Source: CAWCXF01 sp963799455
GTDB lineage: Bacteria; Pseudomonadota; Alphaproteobacteria; Rhodobacterales; Rhodobacteraceae
Length of the DNA stretch: 64,000 nucleotides
Direction: 5' to 3'
Assembly: GCA_963799455.1 (NCBI GenBank)
Contig: CAWCXF010000008.1
Coordinates: forward strand, 1,488,001-1,552,000
Positions 1 through 8,028 of the stretch are shown piece after piece (the first letter of the stretch is position 1; each line of letters opens with the position of its first letter). The translations under genes and the position numbers were made by a program. The notes beneath the pieces were generated by a model. That model did no database searches and was not told the origin of the DNA. It saw nothing but the letters and a program-made list of their open reading frames with translations.

Positions 1-45
1 AAGGACCGCCGCCCGAAGGACCGCCGCCCGAAGGACCGCCGCCCG
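1..45. repeat. 15-bp tandem repeat, three exact copies
   Basis: Three identical head-to-tail copies of aaggaccgccgcccg occupy the left edge of the window. No reading frame has a stop here, so the array may be the 3' end of a gene to the left (aroE often precedes coaE in this order, but nothing here shows it) or the spacer before coaE. In the coaE frame it would read as a GPPPE repeat. Confidence 0.85.
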
Positions 46-59
46 AGCGGCGCCCCCAT

Positions 60-644
60 GTGGTCGCGCTCACCGGGTCGATCGGCATGGGCAAGTCCAC
101 CACCGCCGCGATGTTCGCCGAGGAGGGCCTGCCCGCCTGGGACGCCGACGCCGCCGTCGCGCGGCTCTACGCGCCGGGCGGGGCAGGGGGGCCGGCGGTC
201 GCCGCCCTGCGCCCCGGGGCGGTGCGCCCCGACGGCTCGGTGGACCGCGAGGCGCTCAGGGCCTGGGTCGCCTCCGACCCCGCGGCGCTGCCGGCGCTCG
301 AGGCGGCGGTGCACCCGCTGGTGGCGGCCGACCGCGAGGGCTTCCTCGACGCGGCGCGGGCGCCCGTCGTGCTGCTCGACATCCCGCTGCTCTTCGAGAC
401 CGGGCTCGACGCCCTCGCCGACACCGTGGTCGTGGTCTGTGCGCCCTCGGAGATCCAGCGCGCCCGCGTGCTGGCGCGCCCGGGGATGACGCCCGAGCGG
501 ATGGAGGCCATGCTGGCGCGCCAGGCGCCCGACGCGGAGAAGCGCGCGCGGGCCGACCACGTGATCGAGACGCTCACGATGGAGGGCGCCCGCGAGCGGG
601 TCGCCGCGATCGTGGCGCGCATCAGGGAGGGGCTCCATGCGTGA
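60..644 (+). CDS. coaE: Dephospho-CoA kinase
   Basis: Catalyses the last step of coenzyme A synthesis, ATP-dependent 3'-phosphorylation of dephospho-CoA, in the cytoplasm. The 194-residue product has the family P-loop GSIGMGKS at residues 6-13, the acidic DAD motif at residues 28-30 (after the substrate-side WDAD) and the LLDIPLLFETG segment near residue 108. Length is normal for CoaE. The start taken is the GTG at 60, just before the conserved VALTGSIG. An ATG at 58 lies in another frame, and the frame stays open to the window edge, so the true N-terminus could lie a few codons upstream. The gene overlaps dnaQ by 8 bases, so the two are probably translated together. Confidence 0.93.
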   Translation: MVALTGSIGMGKSTTAAMFAEEGLPAWDADAAVARLYAPGGAGGPAVAALRPGAVRPDGSVDREALRAWVASDPAALPALEAAVHPLVAADREGFLDAARAPVVLLDIPLLFETGLDALADTVVVVCAPSEIQRARVLARPGMTPERMEAMLARQAPDAEKRARADHVIETLTMEGARERVAAIVARIREGLHA

Positions 645-1335
645 GATCGTGCTCGACACCGAGACCACGGGCTTCGACCCCGACGACGGCGACCGGGTGG
701 TCGAGATCGGCGCCGTCGAGCTGTCGGGCCACGTGCCCACGGGCCGGACCTTCCACCGATACGTCAACCCCGAGCGGGCGATGCCTCAGGCGGCCTTCGA
801 GGTGCATGGGCTCGGCGACGACTTCCTGCGCGACAAGCCGCTCTTCGCCGATGTCGGCCGCGCGTTCCTCGACTTCGTGGGCGAGGCGCACCTCGTGATC
901 CACAACGCCGCCTTCGACATGCGCTTCCTCGACTTCGAGCTGGCGCGCGCGGGGATGCCGACGATCCCGCGCGAGCGAGTGGTGGACACGCTCGACATCG
1001 CGCGCAGGCGGTTCCCCGGCGCGGGCAACTCGCTCGACGCGCTGTGCCGCCGCTTCGGCGTGGACAACGCCGCGCGCACCAAGCACGGCGCGCTGCTCGA
1101 CAGCGAGATCCTGGCCGAGGTCTATTTGGAGCTGATCGGCGGCCGCCAGCCCGGCCTGGTGCTGGACGGCCGGGCCGCGCGGCGCTCGGGGGGCCCGGAC
1201 GACGACCGGGGCGGCTGGCGCCCCGGCCCGAGGCCCGCGCCGCTGGCGCCCCGGATCACGGACGAAGAGGCCGCGGCGCATGCCGCCTTCGTCGAGGGCC
1301 TGGGCCCGGGCGCGCTGTGGCGGAGACACGGCTGA
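637..1335 (+). CDS. dnaQ: DNA polymerase III epsilon subunit (3'-5' exonuclease)
   Basis: Proofreading exonuclease of the replicative polymerase. The 232-residue product carries all DEDDh motifs: D7 and E9 in VLDTETTGFD (Exo I), D94 in HNAAFDMRFLD (Exo II), and H150 and D155 in KHGALLDSEI (Exo III-epsilon). After about residue 165 comes a Pro/Arg/Gly-rich stretch and then a short C-terminal tail where the polymerase alpha subunit is normally contacted. The ATG at 637 lies inside the end of coaE (8-base overlap), which supports this start and suggests translational coupling. The coaE-dnaQ pair next to secB is a familiar alphaproteobacterial arrangement. Confidence 0.95.
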   Translation: MREIVLDTETTGFDPDDGDRVVEIGAVELSGHVPTGRTFHRYVNPERAMPQAAFEVHGLGDDFLRDKPLFADVGRAFLDFVGEAHLVIHNAAFDMRFLDFELARAGMPTIPRERVVDTLDIARRRFPGAGNSLDALCRRFGVDNAARTKHGALLDSEILAEVYLELIGGRQPGLVLDGRAARRSGGPDDDRGGWRPGPRPAPLAPRITDEEAAAHAAFVEGLGPGALWRRHG

Positions 1336-1622
1336 CGGGCTCGCCCGAAGGGCGTCGCGACCCCCCCGGGCGGTCCGCGTCCCGCCGGTCGAGCCGGGTG
1401 CGGCCCCCGCGCGCCGGCCTGCCGGTCGGCGCGCGGGCATGTCGGCGTCGAAGACCTGCGCTCGGGACGCGAGGCGGCTGCGCCCCGGACCCGGCCCGCG
1501 GCGTCTCGGCCGAGCCGGGGGGGGCCGCCTCCGGGATGGTTCGTCGGCGGCCCGCGGCCGTCGCCTGGGCGCGTGCCGTCGTTCTCCTGAGGGGCGTCCT
1601 CGCCGGGCGGGCCCCCGCGCCC

Positions 1623-1695
1623 CGGCTGGCGACGACCCTCCGCCGGCTGGCGACGACCCTCCGCCGGCTGGCGATGACCCTCCGCCGGCTGGCGG
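1623..1695. repeat. 21-bp tandem repeat downstream of secB
   Basis: Three head-to-tail copies of a 21-bp unit beginning cggctggcgacgacc lie at 1623-1643, 1644-1664 and 1665-1685, the third with one change (gacgac to gatgac). A partial fourth copy runs to 1695 and abuts the secB stop codon. The rest of the dnaQ-secB convergent gap (1336-1622) holds nothing I recognise. Confidence 0.9.
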
Positions 1696-2301
1696 TCAGC
1701 CCGCGGGGCTCGGCGCCTCGGCCTGCTGGGCCGCGGCGCGGCGCGCGATCTCCTGGCGGTAGAGCTGCATGAAGTCGATGGTGTCGAGGTTGAGCGCCGG
1801 GAAGCCGCCGTCGCGCGTCACGTCGTGCACGATCCGGCGCACGAAGGGGAACAGCATCCGCGGGCACTCGATCAGCAGGAACGGGTGGAGCTGCGCCTCG
1901 GGCACGCCCTCGACGTGGAACAGCCCGGCGTATTCCAGCTCCATCAGGAACAGCGTCGAGGCGCCCCCCGAGGCGGCGGCGCCCTCGGCCGGCTTGTTGG
2001 CCGAGGTCACCTTGAGCTTCATGACGATCTCGTACTGGTGCTCGGTCTGGCGCTTGCGCGCGTCGAGCGAGACCTGGACCTGGACGTCGGGCTTGACCTG
2101 GCCCTCGGCGCCCTTCTGCGCGAGCACGTTCTCGAAGCTGAGGTCGCGGATGTACTGCCCCAGCACGTTCATGCGCACCTGCGGCGCCTGGCCGCCCTCG
2201 CCCGTCCCCGAAGCCGGTCCCGCCGCTCCGCCATCCGCCCCGCCATCCGTCCCCGCAGGCGCGTTCGCGCCGTTGGTGCCGTTCGTCTCGCCCTCGGCCA
2301 T
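1696..2301 (-). CDS. secB: Protein-export chaperone SecB
   Basis: Cytoplasmic tetrameric chaperone that keeps preproteins unfolded and hands them to SecA. The core from about residue 42 (VRMNVLGQYIRDLSFEN) through LFHVEGVP and the LLIECPRMLFPFVRRI block to the GFPALNLDTIDFMQLY end is a clear SecB match. The first 40 residues are a Gly/Ala/Thr-rich low-complexity leader, longer than usual. An ATG eight codons upstream (2325) is possible; I chose the ATG at 2301 because alphaproteobacterial SecB proteins commonly begin MAE. It lies downstream of fxsA on the same strand, and its 3' end runs into a tandem repeat. Confidence 0.93.
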   Translation of the reverse strand: MAEGETNGTNGANAPAGTDGGADGGAAGPASGTGEGGQAPQVRMNVLGQYIRDLSFENVLAQKGAEGQVKPDVQVQVSLDARKRQTEHQYEIVMKLKVTSANKPAEGAAASGGASTLFLMELEYAGLFHVEGVPEAQLHPFLLIECPRMLFPFVRRIVHDVTRDGGFPALNLDTIDFMQLYRQEIARRAAAQQAEAPSPAG

Positions 2302-2512
2302 CTCGACCCCCGATCCCTGATTCAAAGCCCGCGGCGCCGCGCCTGCCGCGCGCGTCCGTCCGGTTCGCGGGCGCCTCTAGCAGATCGGCCCCAGGCGCTC
2401 AATGCCGCCGGGCCGCCGGGCCGCGCCCAGGGCCCGGCGCTGGCCCCCCGCCGATGCTCGGCCCGACCGCTGGGCCCGACGCGACGCCGGCCGCGACGCC
2501 GGCCGCGGGGCC

Positions 2513-3085
2513 TCAGCGACGCGTCCAGCCCGAGGCCGGACGATCGGCCCGATCGTCGCCCGCCCGCGCGCCGGGGGCGATCTCGGTCCACTCGCCCTCG
2601 ACGACCTCGCCCGAGGCCGGCGGCCGAGGCGGCCGCGCCTCGCGGCCCGCGGAGGGCTCCCGCCGGGCGCCGCGCCCCGATCCACCCATCGGCCCACCCA
2701 TCGGCCCGCCCGTCGGATCGCCCATCACCACGCGCGTCACGCTCACGCGGCGGCTCACCAAGCGCAGGGCGGCGCGGCGCACCGCGGGGACGAGCAGCGC
2801 GAAACCGACCGCGTCGGTGAAAAAGCCCGGCGTCAGCAGGAGCGCGCCCGACAGCAGGATCATCGCGCCGTGCGCCAGGGGCTCGGACGGGTCGCGCAGG
2901 CCCCGCAGCGAGCCGCGCAGCGCCTCGAGCGCCATGCGTCCCTGCGAGCGCACCAGCCAGCTCCCGGCCAGCGCCGTCAGCAGCACGATGGCCAGCGTGG
3001 GCCAGAGCCCGATCAGGCCGCCCACCTGGATGAACAGCGCGATCTCGATGAGCGGGACGGCGATGAAGGCGAGCAGCAGCCGCAT
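2513..3085 (-). CDS. fxsA: FxsA family membrane protein
   Basis: Small inner-membrane protein of the FxsA family (in E. coli linked to relief of phage T7 F-exclusion; its cellular role is not settled). The start MRLLLAFIAVPLIEIALF opens the first membrane segment, followed by segments around residues 20-45 and 75-105. The conserved SQGR and the LLLTPGFFTDAVGF signature are present. The cytoplasmic tail is unusually Gly/Pro/Met-rich (TGGPMGGPMGG) because of a 12-bp tandem repeat. A larger frame upstream of 3085 is open only because stops are rare at this GC; the family signature fixes the start. A 19-base inverted repeat (2539-2557) lies within the last codons. Confidence 0.9.
   Translation of the reverse strand: MRLLLAFIAVPLIEIALFIQVGGLIGLWPTLAIVLLTALAGSWLVRSQGRMALEALRGSLRGLRDPSEPLAHGAMILLSGALLLTPGFFTDAVGFALLVPAVRRAALRLVSRRVSVTRVVMGDPTGGPMGGPMGGSGRGARREPSAGREARPPRPPASGEVVEGEWTEIAPGARAGDDRADRPASGWTRR
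2539..2557. repeat. Perfect inverted repeat near the fxsA 3' end
   Basis: The 9-base arms gacgatcgg and ccgatcgtc are exact reverse complements around a single central C. It sits about 25 bases before the fxsA stop. It could fold as a strong stem in the fxsA-secB transcript or bind a protein as an operator. There is no T-run, so a classical terminator is unlikely. The half motif cggcccgatcgtc recurs near 16073-16085 in the addA leader. Confidence 0.6.
2679..2726. repeat. 12-bp degenerate tandem repeat inside fxsA
   Basis: Four 12-bp units (2679-2690, 2691-2702, 2703-2714, 2715-2726) resembling ggcccacccatc. They are in phase with the fxsA frame and encode the repeated TGGP/MGGP in its cytoplasmic tail. 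Confidence 0.75.
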
Positions 3086-3352
3086 GAGGGGGCCTCCGGG
3101 TGAGGATCGTGCGGGCGGTCGTCTCGGGCGCCGGGCGAGCGCCGTGCGCGAGAGCGGCCCACCCGGCCGTGGACTTGATCGGGACTCCGTCTTACATATG
3201 TCATCCTCCACCCGTCGCCAGCCCCCGGCGGCCCCGGCCCATCCTCCGCGCCGCCTCGTCGCTCTCGTCCTCGCCTCTAGTCCTCGCATGGTCTCCCCGC
3301 ACCGCCTTCGAGCCGCCCGAGCCGCACCCGCCCGACACCCGAGGTCATCCGC
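3086..3352. promoter_or_regulatory. Divergent intergenic region between fxsA and the Tim44 gene
   Basis: This 267-base spacer must hold promoters for both directions. Its only AT-rich spot is cttacatatgtcat at about 3191-3204, which contains the palindrome acatatgt (3194-3201). A TTGATC sits upstream at 3175-3180, but its spacing to a plausible -10 is too short, so I do not assign exact promoter boxes. Confidence 0.4.
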
Positions 3353-4021
3353 ATGAGTTCTGCCGTCATCCAGCTCCTGGTCCTCGCCGGCGTGGCTCTG
3401 TTCCTGATCCTGCGCCTGCGCAGCGTGCTGGGCACGCGCGAGGGGTTCGAGAAGCCGACGCTGCCGAGCGAGGCCGACACGGGGCCCCGCCGCGCCGCGC
3501 GCCCGGACTTCGAGGTGATCGAGGGCGGCCCCGACCGCGACATCACCGACCACGTGGCCGAAGGCACGGCGGCGGCCGAGGCGCTGGCCAGGATGAAGGC
3601 GGCCGAGCCCTCGTTCGGCGTCTCGGAGTTCCTCGACGGCGCCAAGGGCGCCTACGAGATGATCCTGATGGCCTTCGAGCGGGGCGACCTGCGCTCCGTG
3701 AAGGGGTTCCTGTCGGACGATGTGCACGAGGCCTTCGCCTCGGTGGTGGACGCGCGCGCCGACCAGGGGCTGACGGTCGAGGCGAGCTTCGTCGGCGTGC
3801 GCGAGGTGACGCTGACCGACGCGGCCTTCGACGAGGCCACCCGGATCGGCGAGGTGACGGTCAAGTTCGTGGGCGAGCTGACCTCGGTGGTGCGCGACGC
3901 GCAGGGCGACGTGGTCGAGGGCTCGCCCACCGAGATCAAGCGCCAGCGCGACGTCTGGACCTTCGCCCGCGAGATGGGCGCCGAGGATCCGAACTGGCAG
4001 CTCGTCGCCACCGGCGGGTAG
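3353..4021 (+). CDS. Tim44/TimA-domain inner-membrane protein
   Basis: Bacterial homologue of the mitochondrial import factor Tim44. Such proteins are membrane-anchored by a single N-terminal helix and carry a Tim44-like domain on the cytoplasmic side; their precise bacterial role is poorly defined. Here residues 4-22 (AVIQLLVLAGVALFLILRL) form the anchor and residues 80-220 the Tim44 domain, with the GVSEFLDGAKGAYEMIL block, the FLSDDVHEAF motif and the C-terminal DVWTFAREMGAEDPNWQLVAT signature. Length (222 aa) matches the family. The ATG follows a weak purine tract. It lies divergent from fxsA and just upstream of mltA, the usual Rhodobacterales order. Confidence 0.9.
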   Translation: MSSAVIQLLVLAGVALFLILRLRSVLGTREGFEKPTLPSEADTGPRRAARPDFEVIEGGPDRDITDHVAEGTAAAEALARMKAAEPSFGVSEFLDGAKGAYEMILMAFERGDLRSVKGFLSDDVHEAFASVVDARADQGLTVEASFVGVREVTLTDAAFDEATRIGEVTVKFVGELTSVVRDAQGDVVEGSPTEIKRQRDVWTFAREMGAEDPNWQLVATGG

Positions 4022-4142
4022 GCCACCGCCGCGGATCGAGGTCGTGAGGGCGGGGGCAGGGGGCGGCTCGGCGAGCGGCTCGAGGGGGCTTCGGACGGCG
4101 CCTCGGGCAGGCGTCCGTCGGCGGGCCGAGCGCGCGGCGCCG

Positions 4143-6596
4143 GTGCCCGACACCCGCCCCTGGACCCGGCCGCCACCCTGCGGGCTCGCAACCCTTCGAT
4201 GCACGCTCCCGACGGCACGGCGGCGCGCCTCGGGCGCTGCGCGGCGAGCGGTGGGCGCGCTCCTCCTGCTCCTTCCCCTGGCCGCCGCCGCGGCGCCGGC
4301 CTCGGGCGAGCCGGGTTCGGGATCGCCCGCGTCCGTCGAGGCTCCCTGGCCCGGCGACCCGCCCGCGCCCCGTCGCCGCATCCTGTCCTTCGCCGATCTC
4401 GACGGCTGGGCCGAGGACGACCACGACGCCGCGCTGGCGGCGTTCCGCGAGACCTGCGCCCTCCTCGACGGCCCCGACTGGACCGGCCTGTGCGCGCTCG
4501 CCCACGACCTGCCGCCCGGCGCCGCGCGCGGCTTCTTCGAGGCCGCGTTCGCGCCCGTGATCGTCGAGGACGGGCGCGCGCCGCTCGTCACCGGCTACTA
4601 CGAGCCCGAGCTCGACGGCTCGCGCCGGCGCTCGCCGCGCTACCGCCACCCGCTCTACGCTCGCCCGCCCGCCCTGCCGGAGGAGCGCCCGTGGCTCACC
4701 CGCCGCGAGATCGAGGAGGGCCGCGCGCTCGCGGGCCGGGGCCTCGAGATCGCCTGGGTGAGCGATCCGGTCGAGGCGCTGTTCCTCGGCATCCAGGGCT
4801 CGGGCCGGGTGCGGCTCGCCGAGGGCGGCACGCTTCGCCTGGGCTTCGGCGGCGCCAACGGGCATCCGCGCCGCTCGATCGGGCTCGAGATGGTCCGCCG
4901 CGGGCTGATCGAGCCCTTCGAGGCCTCGGCCGAGACGATCCGCGACTGGGTGCGGGCCAACCCGGCCGCGGGGCGCGAGCTGCTGCGCCACGACCCCTCC
5001 TTCGTGTTCTTCCGCGAGGTCGGGGGGTTGGGCGACGACCAGGGGCCGCTCGGCGCGATGCAGCGCTCGCTCACGCCGCTGCGCTCGGTGGCGGTCGATC
5101 CCGCCCACCTCCCGCTCGGCGCGCCGGTCTGGGTCGAGACGGACGGCGCCGAGCCGATGCGCCGCCTGATGGTGGCGCAGGACACCGGCTCCGCGATCCG
5201 CGGGCCGCAGCGCGCGGATTTGTTCTTCGGCACCGGCGACGACGCCGGCCGCCGCGCGGGCCTGGTGCGCGACCGTGGCCGGGTCGTCATGCTGCTGCCG
5301 ATCCGCCTGGCGCATGCGCTCGTGCCCGACCCGATGGGCCTGCTCGCGCCAGGCGGCGCGGCCCTCGCCTCGGCCGGGCCGCCAGAGCGCAGCCCGGCGC
5401 CGCGCGCGCGGCCGGGGCCGGGGGCGGGGGCGGGGGCGTCCGACGGGGGTGTCTCGGAGCCGCCGCTCGGCCCGCCCCCGCCGGGCATGAGGGCCGCGCA
5501 GGAGAGGGATGCGACGGCGGCGTCGTCGCCACCGGATCGGCCTCAGGCGGCGCAGCGGCCCGGCCCGGCGGCGGATGGGGGGGGCGCGGACCCGGTGCCG
5601 AGCCCGTCGGGCGCAGGGGTGCCGGTGGGGGCGGCCGTCGCGGCGGCCGTCGCCGCGGCGCGGTCCGCGCCGGGCGCGCCCGCGGCGAGAATCCGAGCCC
5701 TCGGACGGCCGTGTCCCGAGCGGCGTGCGCCCCCCGCGGCGTCCCGCGCGCAGCGCGCCCGCGGGCGGATCGGCTGCGCCGCAGGCCACGGCCCCACTCG
5801 CCGCGGCGCCGCCCGGCGCGGGATCCCAGGCGGGGCCCGCGCGGGAGGCGCCCGGCGCGGGCGCCCGGCCGTGAGCCGCCCTCCGCGCGGCCTGACGCCC
5901 GGCGAGCGGGCGCTGTGGGAGGCCTACGCTCGCCGCTACCGGCCCCTGGGCGCTCCGCCCGCGGCCCGCTCGGCCGCGCCCCCGCCCGAGGCGGCTCCTG
6001 CCGCGGCCGCCGGCGAGGCCTCGTCCGGCGCGCGCGGCCCCACCCCCGAGGCCTCGCGGCCCTCGCGGCCCCCCGAGGCGGCCTTCGCCCCCGCCCCCTT
6101 CCGCATCGGCGAGCGCGCCCGCGCGAAGGGCAGCGCCGCCGGCGCGCCGTCCCCGTCCCCGTCCCCGGCGCAGGCGCCCCCGCCCCCGTTCCTCGACCGC
6201 AGCGGCGGCGCGAACCGCAGCGGCGGCGCGAACCACAATGGCGGCGCGAACCGCAAGGCGCAGCGGGCGCTGGCGCGGGGCCGCATGGCGCCTCAGGCGC
6301 GGCTCGACCTTCATGGGATGACGCTCGACCGCGCCCATCCGGCGCTCGCGGGCTTCCTGCGCCGCGCCCATGCCGACGGCCTCCGGCTGGTGCTGGTCAT
6401 CACCGGCAAGGGCCGGCCCGAGGGCGCCGACGGCGGCGGGAGCGACGCGATCGCGCGCCCTCGCGGCGTGCTGCGCCGTCAGGTGCCGGCCTGGCTCGCC
6501 CAGCCGCCGCTCGCCGCGCTGGTCCAGGGGATCGCGCCCGCGCACCGCCGCCACGGCGGCGAGGGCGCCTACTACGTCCACCTCCGCCGGCCGTGA
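4143..6596 (+). CDS. mltA: MltA lytic murein transglycosylase, frame continuous with a C-terminal Smr domain
   Basis: MltA cleaves the MurNAc-GlcNAc bond of peptidoglycan, leaving 1,6-anhydro ends, in the periplasm. A hydrophobic signal segment (AVGALLLLLPLAAAAAPAS) precedes the MltA core, with GYYEPELDGS, the EALFLGIQGSGRVRL block and the 3D domain with the catalytic-type aspartate in VAQDTGSAIRGPQRADLFFG. The core ends near 5350 (MLLPIRLAHAL). No stop follows: about 170 low-complexity residues lead straight into an Smr domain ending at 6596. In relatives these are two adjacent genes. The linker uses many codons avoided elsewhere here (AGG, AGA, CGA, CCA, GGA), so it may be non-coding DNA that happens to be open. 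The start is uncertain: GTG at 4044, 4143 and 4251 are all in frame, and 4143 leaves room for a positively charged signal-peptide head. Confidence 0.7.
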   Translation: MPDTRPWTRPPPCGLATLRCTLPTARRRASGAARRAVGALLLLLPLAAAAAPASGEPGSGSPASVEAPWPGDPPAPRRRILSFADLDGWAEDDHDAALAAFRETCALLDGPDWTGLCALAHDLPPGAARGFFEAAFAPVIVEDGRAPLVTGYYEPELDGSRRRSPRYRHPLYARPPALPEERPWLTRREIEEGRALAGRGLEIAWVSDPVEALFLGIQGSGRVRLAEGGTLRLGFGGANGHPRRSIGLEMVRRGLIEPFEASAETIRDWVRANPAAGRELLRHDPSFVFFREVGGLGDDQGPLGAMQRSLTPLRSVAVDPAHLPLGAPVWVETDGAEPMRRLMVAQDTGSAIRGPQRADLFFGTGDDAGRRAGLVRDRGRVVMLLPIRLAHALVPDPMGLLAPGGAALASAGPPERSPAPRARPGPGAGAGASDGGVSEPPLGPPPPGMRAAQERDATAASSPPDRPQAAQRPGPAADGGGADPVPSPSGAGVPVGAAVAAAVAAARSAPGAPAARIRALGRPCPERRAPPAASRAQRARGRIGCAAGHGPTRRGAARRGIPGGARAGGARRGRPAVSRPPRGLTPGERALWEAYARRYRPLGAPPAARSAAPPPEAAPAAAAGEASSGARGPTPEASRPSRPPEAAFAPAPFRIGERARAKGSAAGAPSPSPSPAQAPPPPFLDRSGGANRSGGANHNGGANRKAQRALARGRMAPQARLDLHGMTLDRAHPALAGFLRRAHADGLRLVLVITGKGRPEGADGGGSDAIARPRGVLRRQVPAWLAQPPLAALVQGIAPAHRRHGGEGAYYVHLRRP
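5871..6596 (+). CDS. Smr (MutS2-type) domain protein
   Basis: Smr domains are nucleases or nucleic-acid binding modules also found at the C-terminus of MutS2. The first part resembles the N-terminus of stand-alone alphaproteobacterial Smr proteins (LTPGERALWEAYARRYRPL). The C-terminal 100 residues hold the Smr signature: LDLHGMTLDRAHPALAGFL, then LVLVITGKGR and a final HGGEGAYYVHLRRP. The GTG at 5871 is in frame with the upstream mltA reading frame and is the natural start if Smr is a separate protein (241 aa). A three-unit 18-bp repeat (6198-6251) encodes RSGGAN repeats just before the Smr fold. Whether it is made alone or only as the tail of MltA is open. Confidence 0.75.
   Translation: MSRPPRGLTPGERALWEAYARRYRPLGAPPAARSAAPPPEAAPAAAAGEASSGARGPTPEASRPSRPPEAAFAPAPFRIGERARAKGSAAGAPSPSPSPAQAPPPPFLDRSGGANRSGGANHNGGANRKAQRALARGRMAPQARLDLHGMTLDRAHPALAGFLRRAHADGLRLVLVITGKGRPEGADGGGSDAIARPRGVLRRQVPAWLAQPPLAALVQGIAPAHRRHGGEGAYYVHLRRP
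6198..6251. repeat. 18-bp tandem repeat within the Smr gene
   Basis: Copies at 6198-6215 and 6216-6233 are identical (cgcagcggcggcgcgaac); a third at 6234-6251 differs in the first six bases. It is in phase with the frame and encodes RSGGAN units. Confidence 0.85.
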
Positions 6597-6674
6597 CGCC
6601 GGCGCGCGGGTGCTGCGAGCGGTCGGAGGGGACCACGGCGCCGCCCCGCCTTCGCCGTCGCGGCCGCCGCCGGC

Positions 6675-7928
6675 TCAGGCCAGGGCGGGGGGCATCCGGG
6701 CCGGCAGGCGCCGGATCGCGCGGCCGACCACCAGCGCGCTCAGGGCCGAGGCGGCGAGGAGGGCGGCGGCGATGGCCGGCATCTGGGCCTCGAAGTCGAC
6801 GCCCGCGTCGATCAGCGCGCCCGTCAGCCCCGGCCCGATCGCGGAGCCCAGCACCATCGCCGCCGCCGCCATCGCTTTGATCGCGCCCAGGTGGCGGGTG
6901 CCGTAGAACTCGGCCCAGAACGCGCCCGGCAGGGTCGCGTTGACGCCCGTCGTCAGCCCCATCAGCATCATCGCCACGGCCGCCGCCCCCAGCGCGCGCG
7001 CCTCCGCCATGACGAGGAAGCTCGCGGCCAGAGGCAGCATGAAGACCGGGATCAGCCGGCCCGAGCCGAAGCGGTCCACCGCCCAGCCCGCCGCCAGCAT
7101 CGCCAGGATCGAGGTCGCGGTGTAGAGCGGAAAGAGCGCCACCAGCTCGAGATGCGTCCAGCCCTTGATCGCGGCCAGATGCACCTGGAGGAAGAAGAAC
7201 GCCGTGACGAAGGCCGAGGGCCCCAGCAGCGTCGGCACCATGGCCCAGAAGAGCGCCGAGCCCAGCACCTGCGCGCGCGTCCAGTGGCGGGCGTCCATGC
7301 CCGAGAGGCGCGGCGGGCCATGGGCCGCCCCCGCGGGCCGGCGCTCCTGCGCCAGCAGCCGTCGCACCAGCGGGATCGCCGCGAGGACCAGCGCGGCGCA
7401 GAGCACCCAGAGCGCGCGGAAGCCCGCCCACGGCAGCAGCGCCACGAAGGCGAGCGGCAGCACCGCCTCGCCGAGCGAGAACCCCAGGCCCGCCACGGCG
7501 AGCGCGCGCCCGCGCGTGGCCTCGAACCAGCGCGCGATGGCGACCATGGCGACGTGGCCCGTCATGCCCTGGCCCGCGAGCCTGAGCGCGAACACCGCGC
7601 CCAGGAGCGCCCAGGGAGCGCGCGCCACGGCCATCGCCAGGCAGGCCCCCGCGAGCCCGAGCAGCACCACGCTGCCGAGGTCGCGCGCGCGGTGGCGGTC
7701 GGCCTGGACCCCGGCCCAGAGCATGGCCGTGGCCGAGGCGGCGGTGCCCAGGGTGTAGATCGCGCCCCAGCCGCCCGCGGTGAGGCCGTGGGCCGCCTGG
7801 ATCTCGCCCGAGAAGATCGAGATGAAGAAGGTCTGCCCGAAGGAGGACAGCAGCGTCATCAGCGAGCCCGCGGCGAGCCAGCGGGCGTTCCGGGCGAGGA
7901 AGCCGGTGGTGCGCATGGGCGCGTCCAT
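6675..7928 (-). CDS. MFS transporter
   Basis: Major facilitator superfamily permease of about 418 residues with twelve predicted membrane helices. The first starts near TGFLARNARWLAAGSLMTLL. The loop motif AGVQADRHRARDLG (motif A type) lies between helices 2 and 3, and AGWAVDRFGSGRLIPVF repeats it in the second half. Substrate cannot be told from sequence; the overall look is of an MFS anion- or drug-type carrier. I chose the ATG at 7928 (MDAPMRTT); an ATG at 7916 and a TTG at 7952 are alternatives, and none has a good ribosome site. It is convergent with smr and lies 100 bases downstream of hslU on the same strand. Confidence 0.85.
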   Translation of the reverse strand: MDAPMRTTGFLARNARWLAAGSLMTLLSSFGQTFFISIFSGEIQAAHGLTAGGWGAIYTLGTAASATAMLWAGVQADRHRARDLGSVVLLGLAGACLAMAVARAPWALLGAVFALRLAGQGMTGHVAMVAIARWFEATRGRALAVAGLGFSLGEAVLPLAFVALLPWAGFRALWVLCAALVLAAIPLVRRLLAQERRPAGAAHGPPRLSGMDARHWTRAQVLGSALFWAMVPTLLGPSAFVTAFFFLQVHLAAIKGWTHLELVALFPLYTATSILAMLAAGWAVDRFGSGRLIPVFMLPLAASFLVMAEARALGAAAVAMMLMGLTTGVNATLPGAFWAEFYGTRHLGAIKAMAAAAMVLGSAIGPGLTGALIDAGVDFEAQMPAIAAALLAASALSALVVGRAIRRLPARMPPALA

Positions 7929-8028
7929 GGACGCATGGGAGGGCCGGGGCAAGAGCGCGCCCGGAGGGGGCCATGCCGTGCGCGGCGGATCCGGCGATCC
8001 GCGCCCGCGGTGTCGCGCGCCCCGGCGT

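Noticed and set aside
58..489. ATG at 58 as coaE start
   Set aside because: It is in a different frame from the P-loop; the protein it gives is a shadow of coaE.
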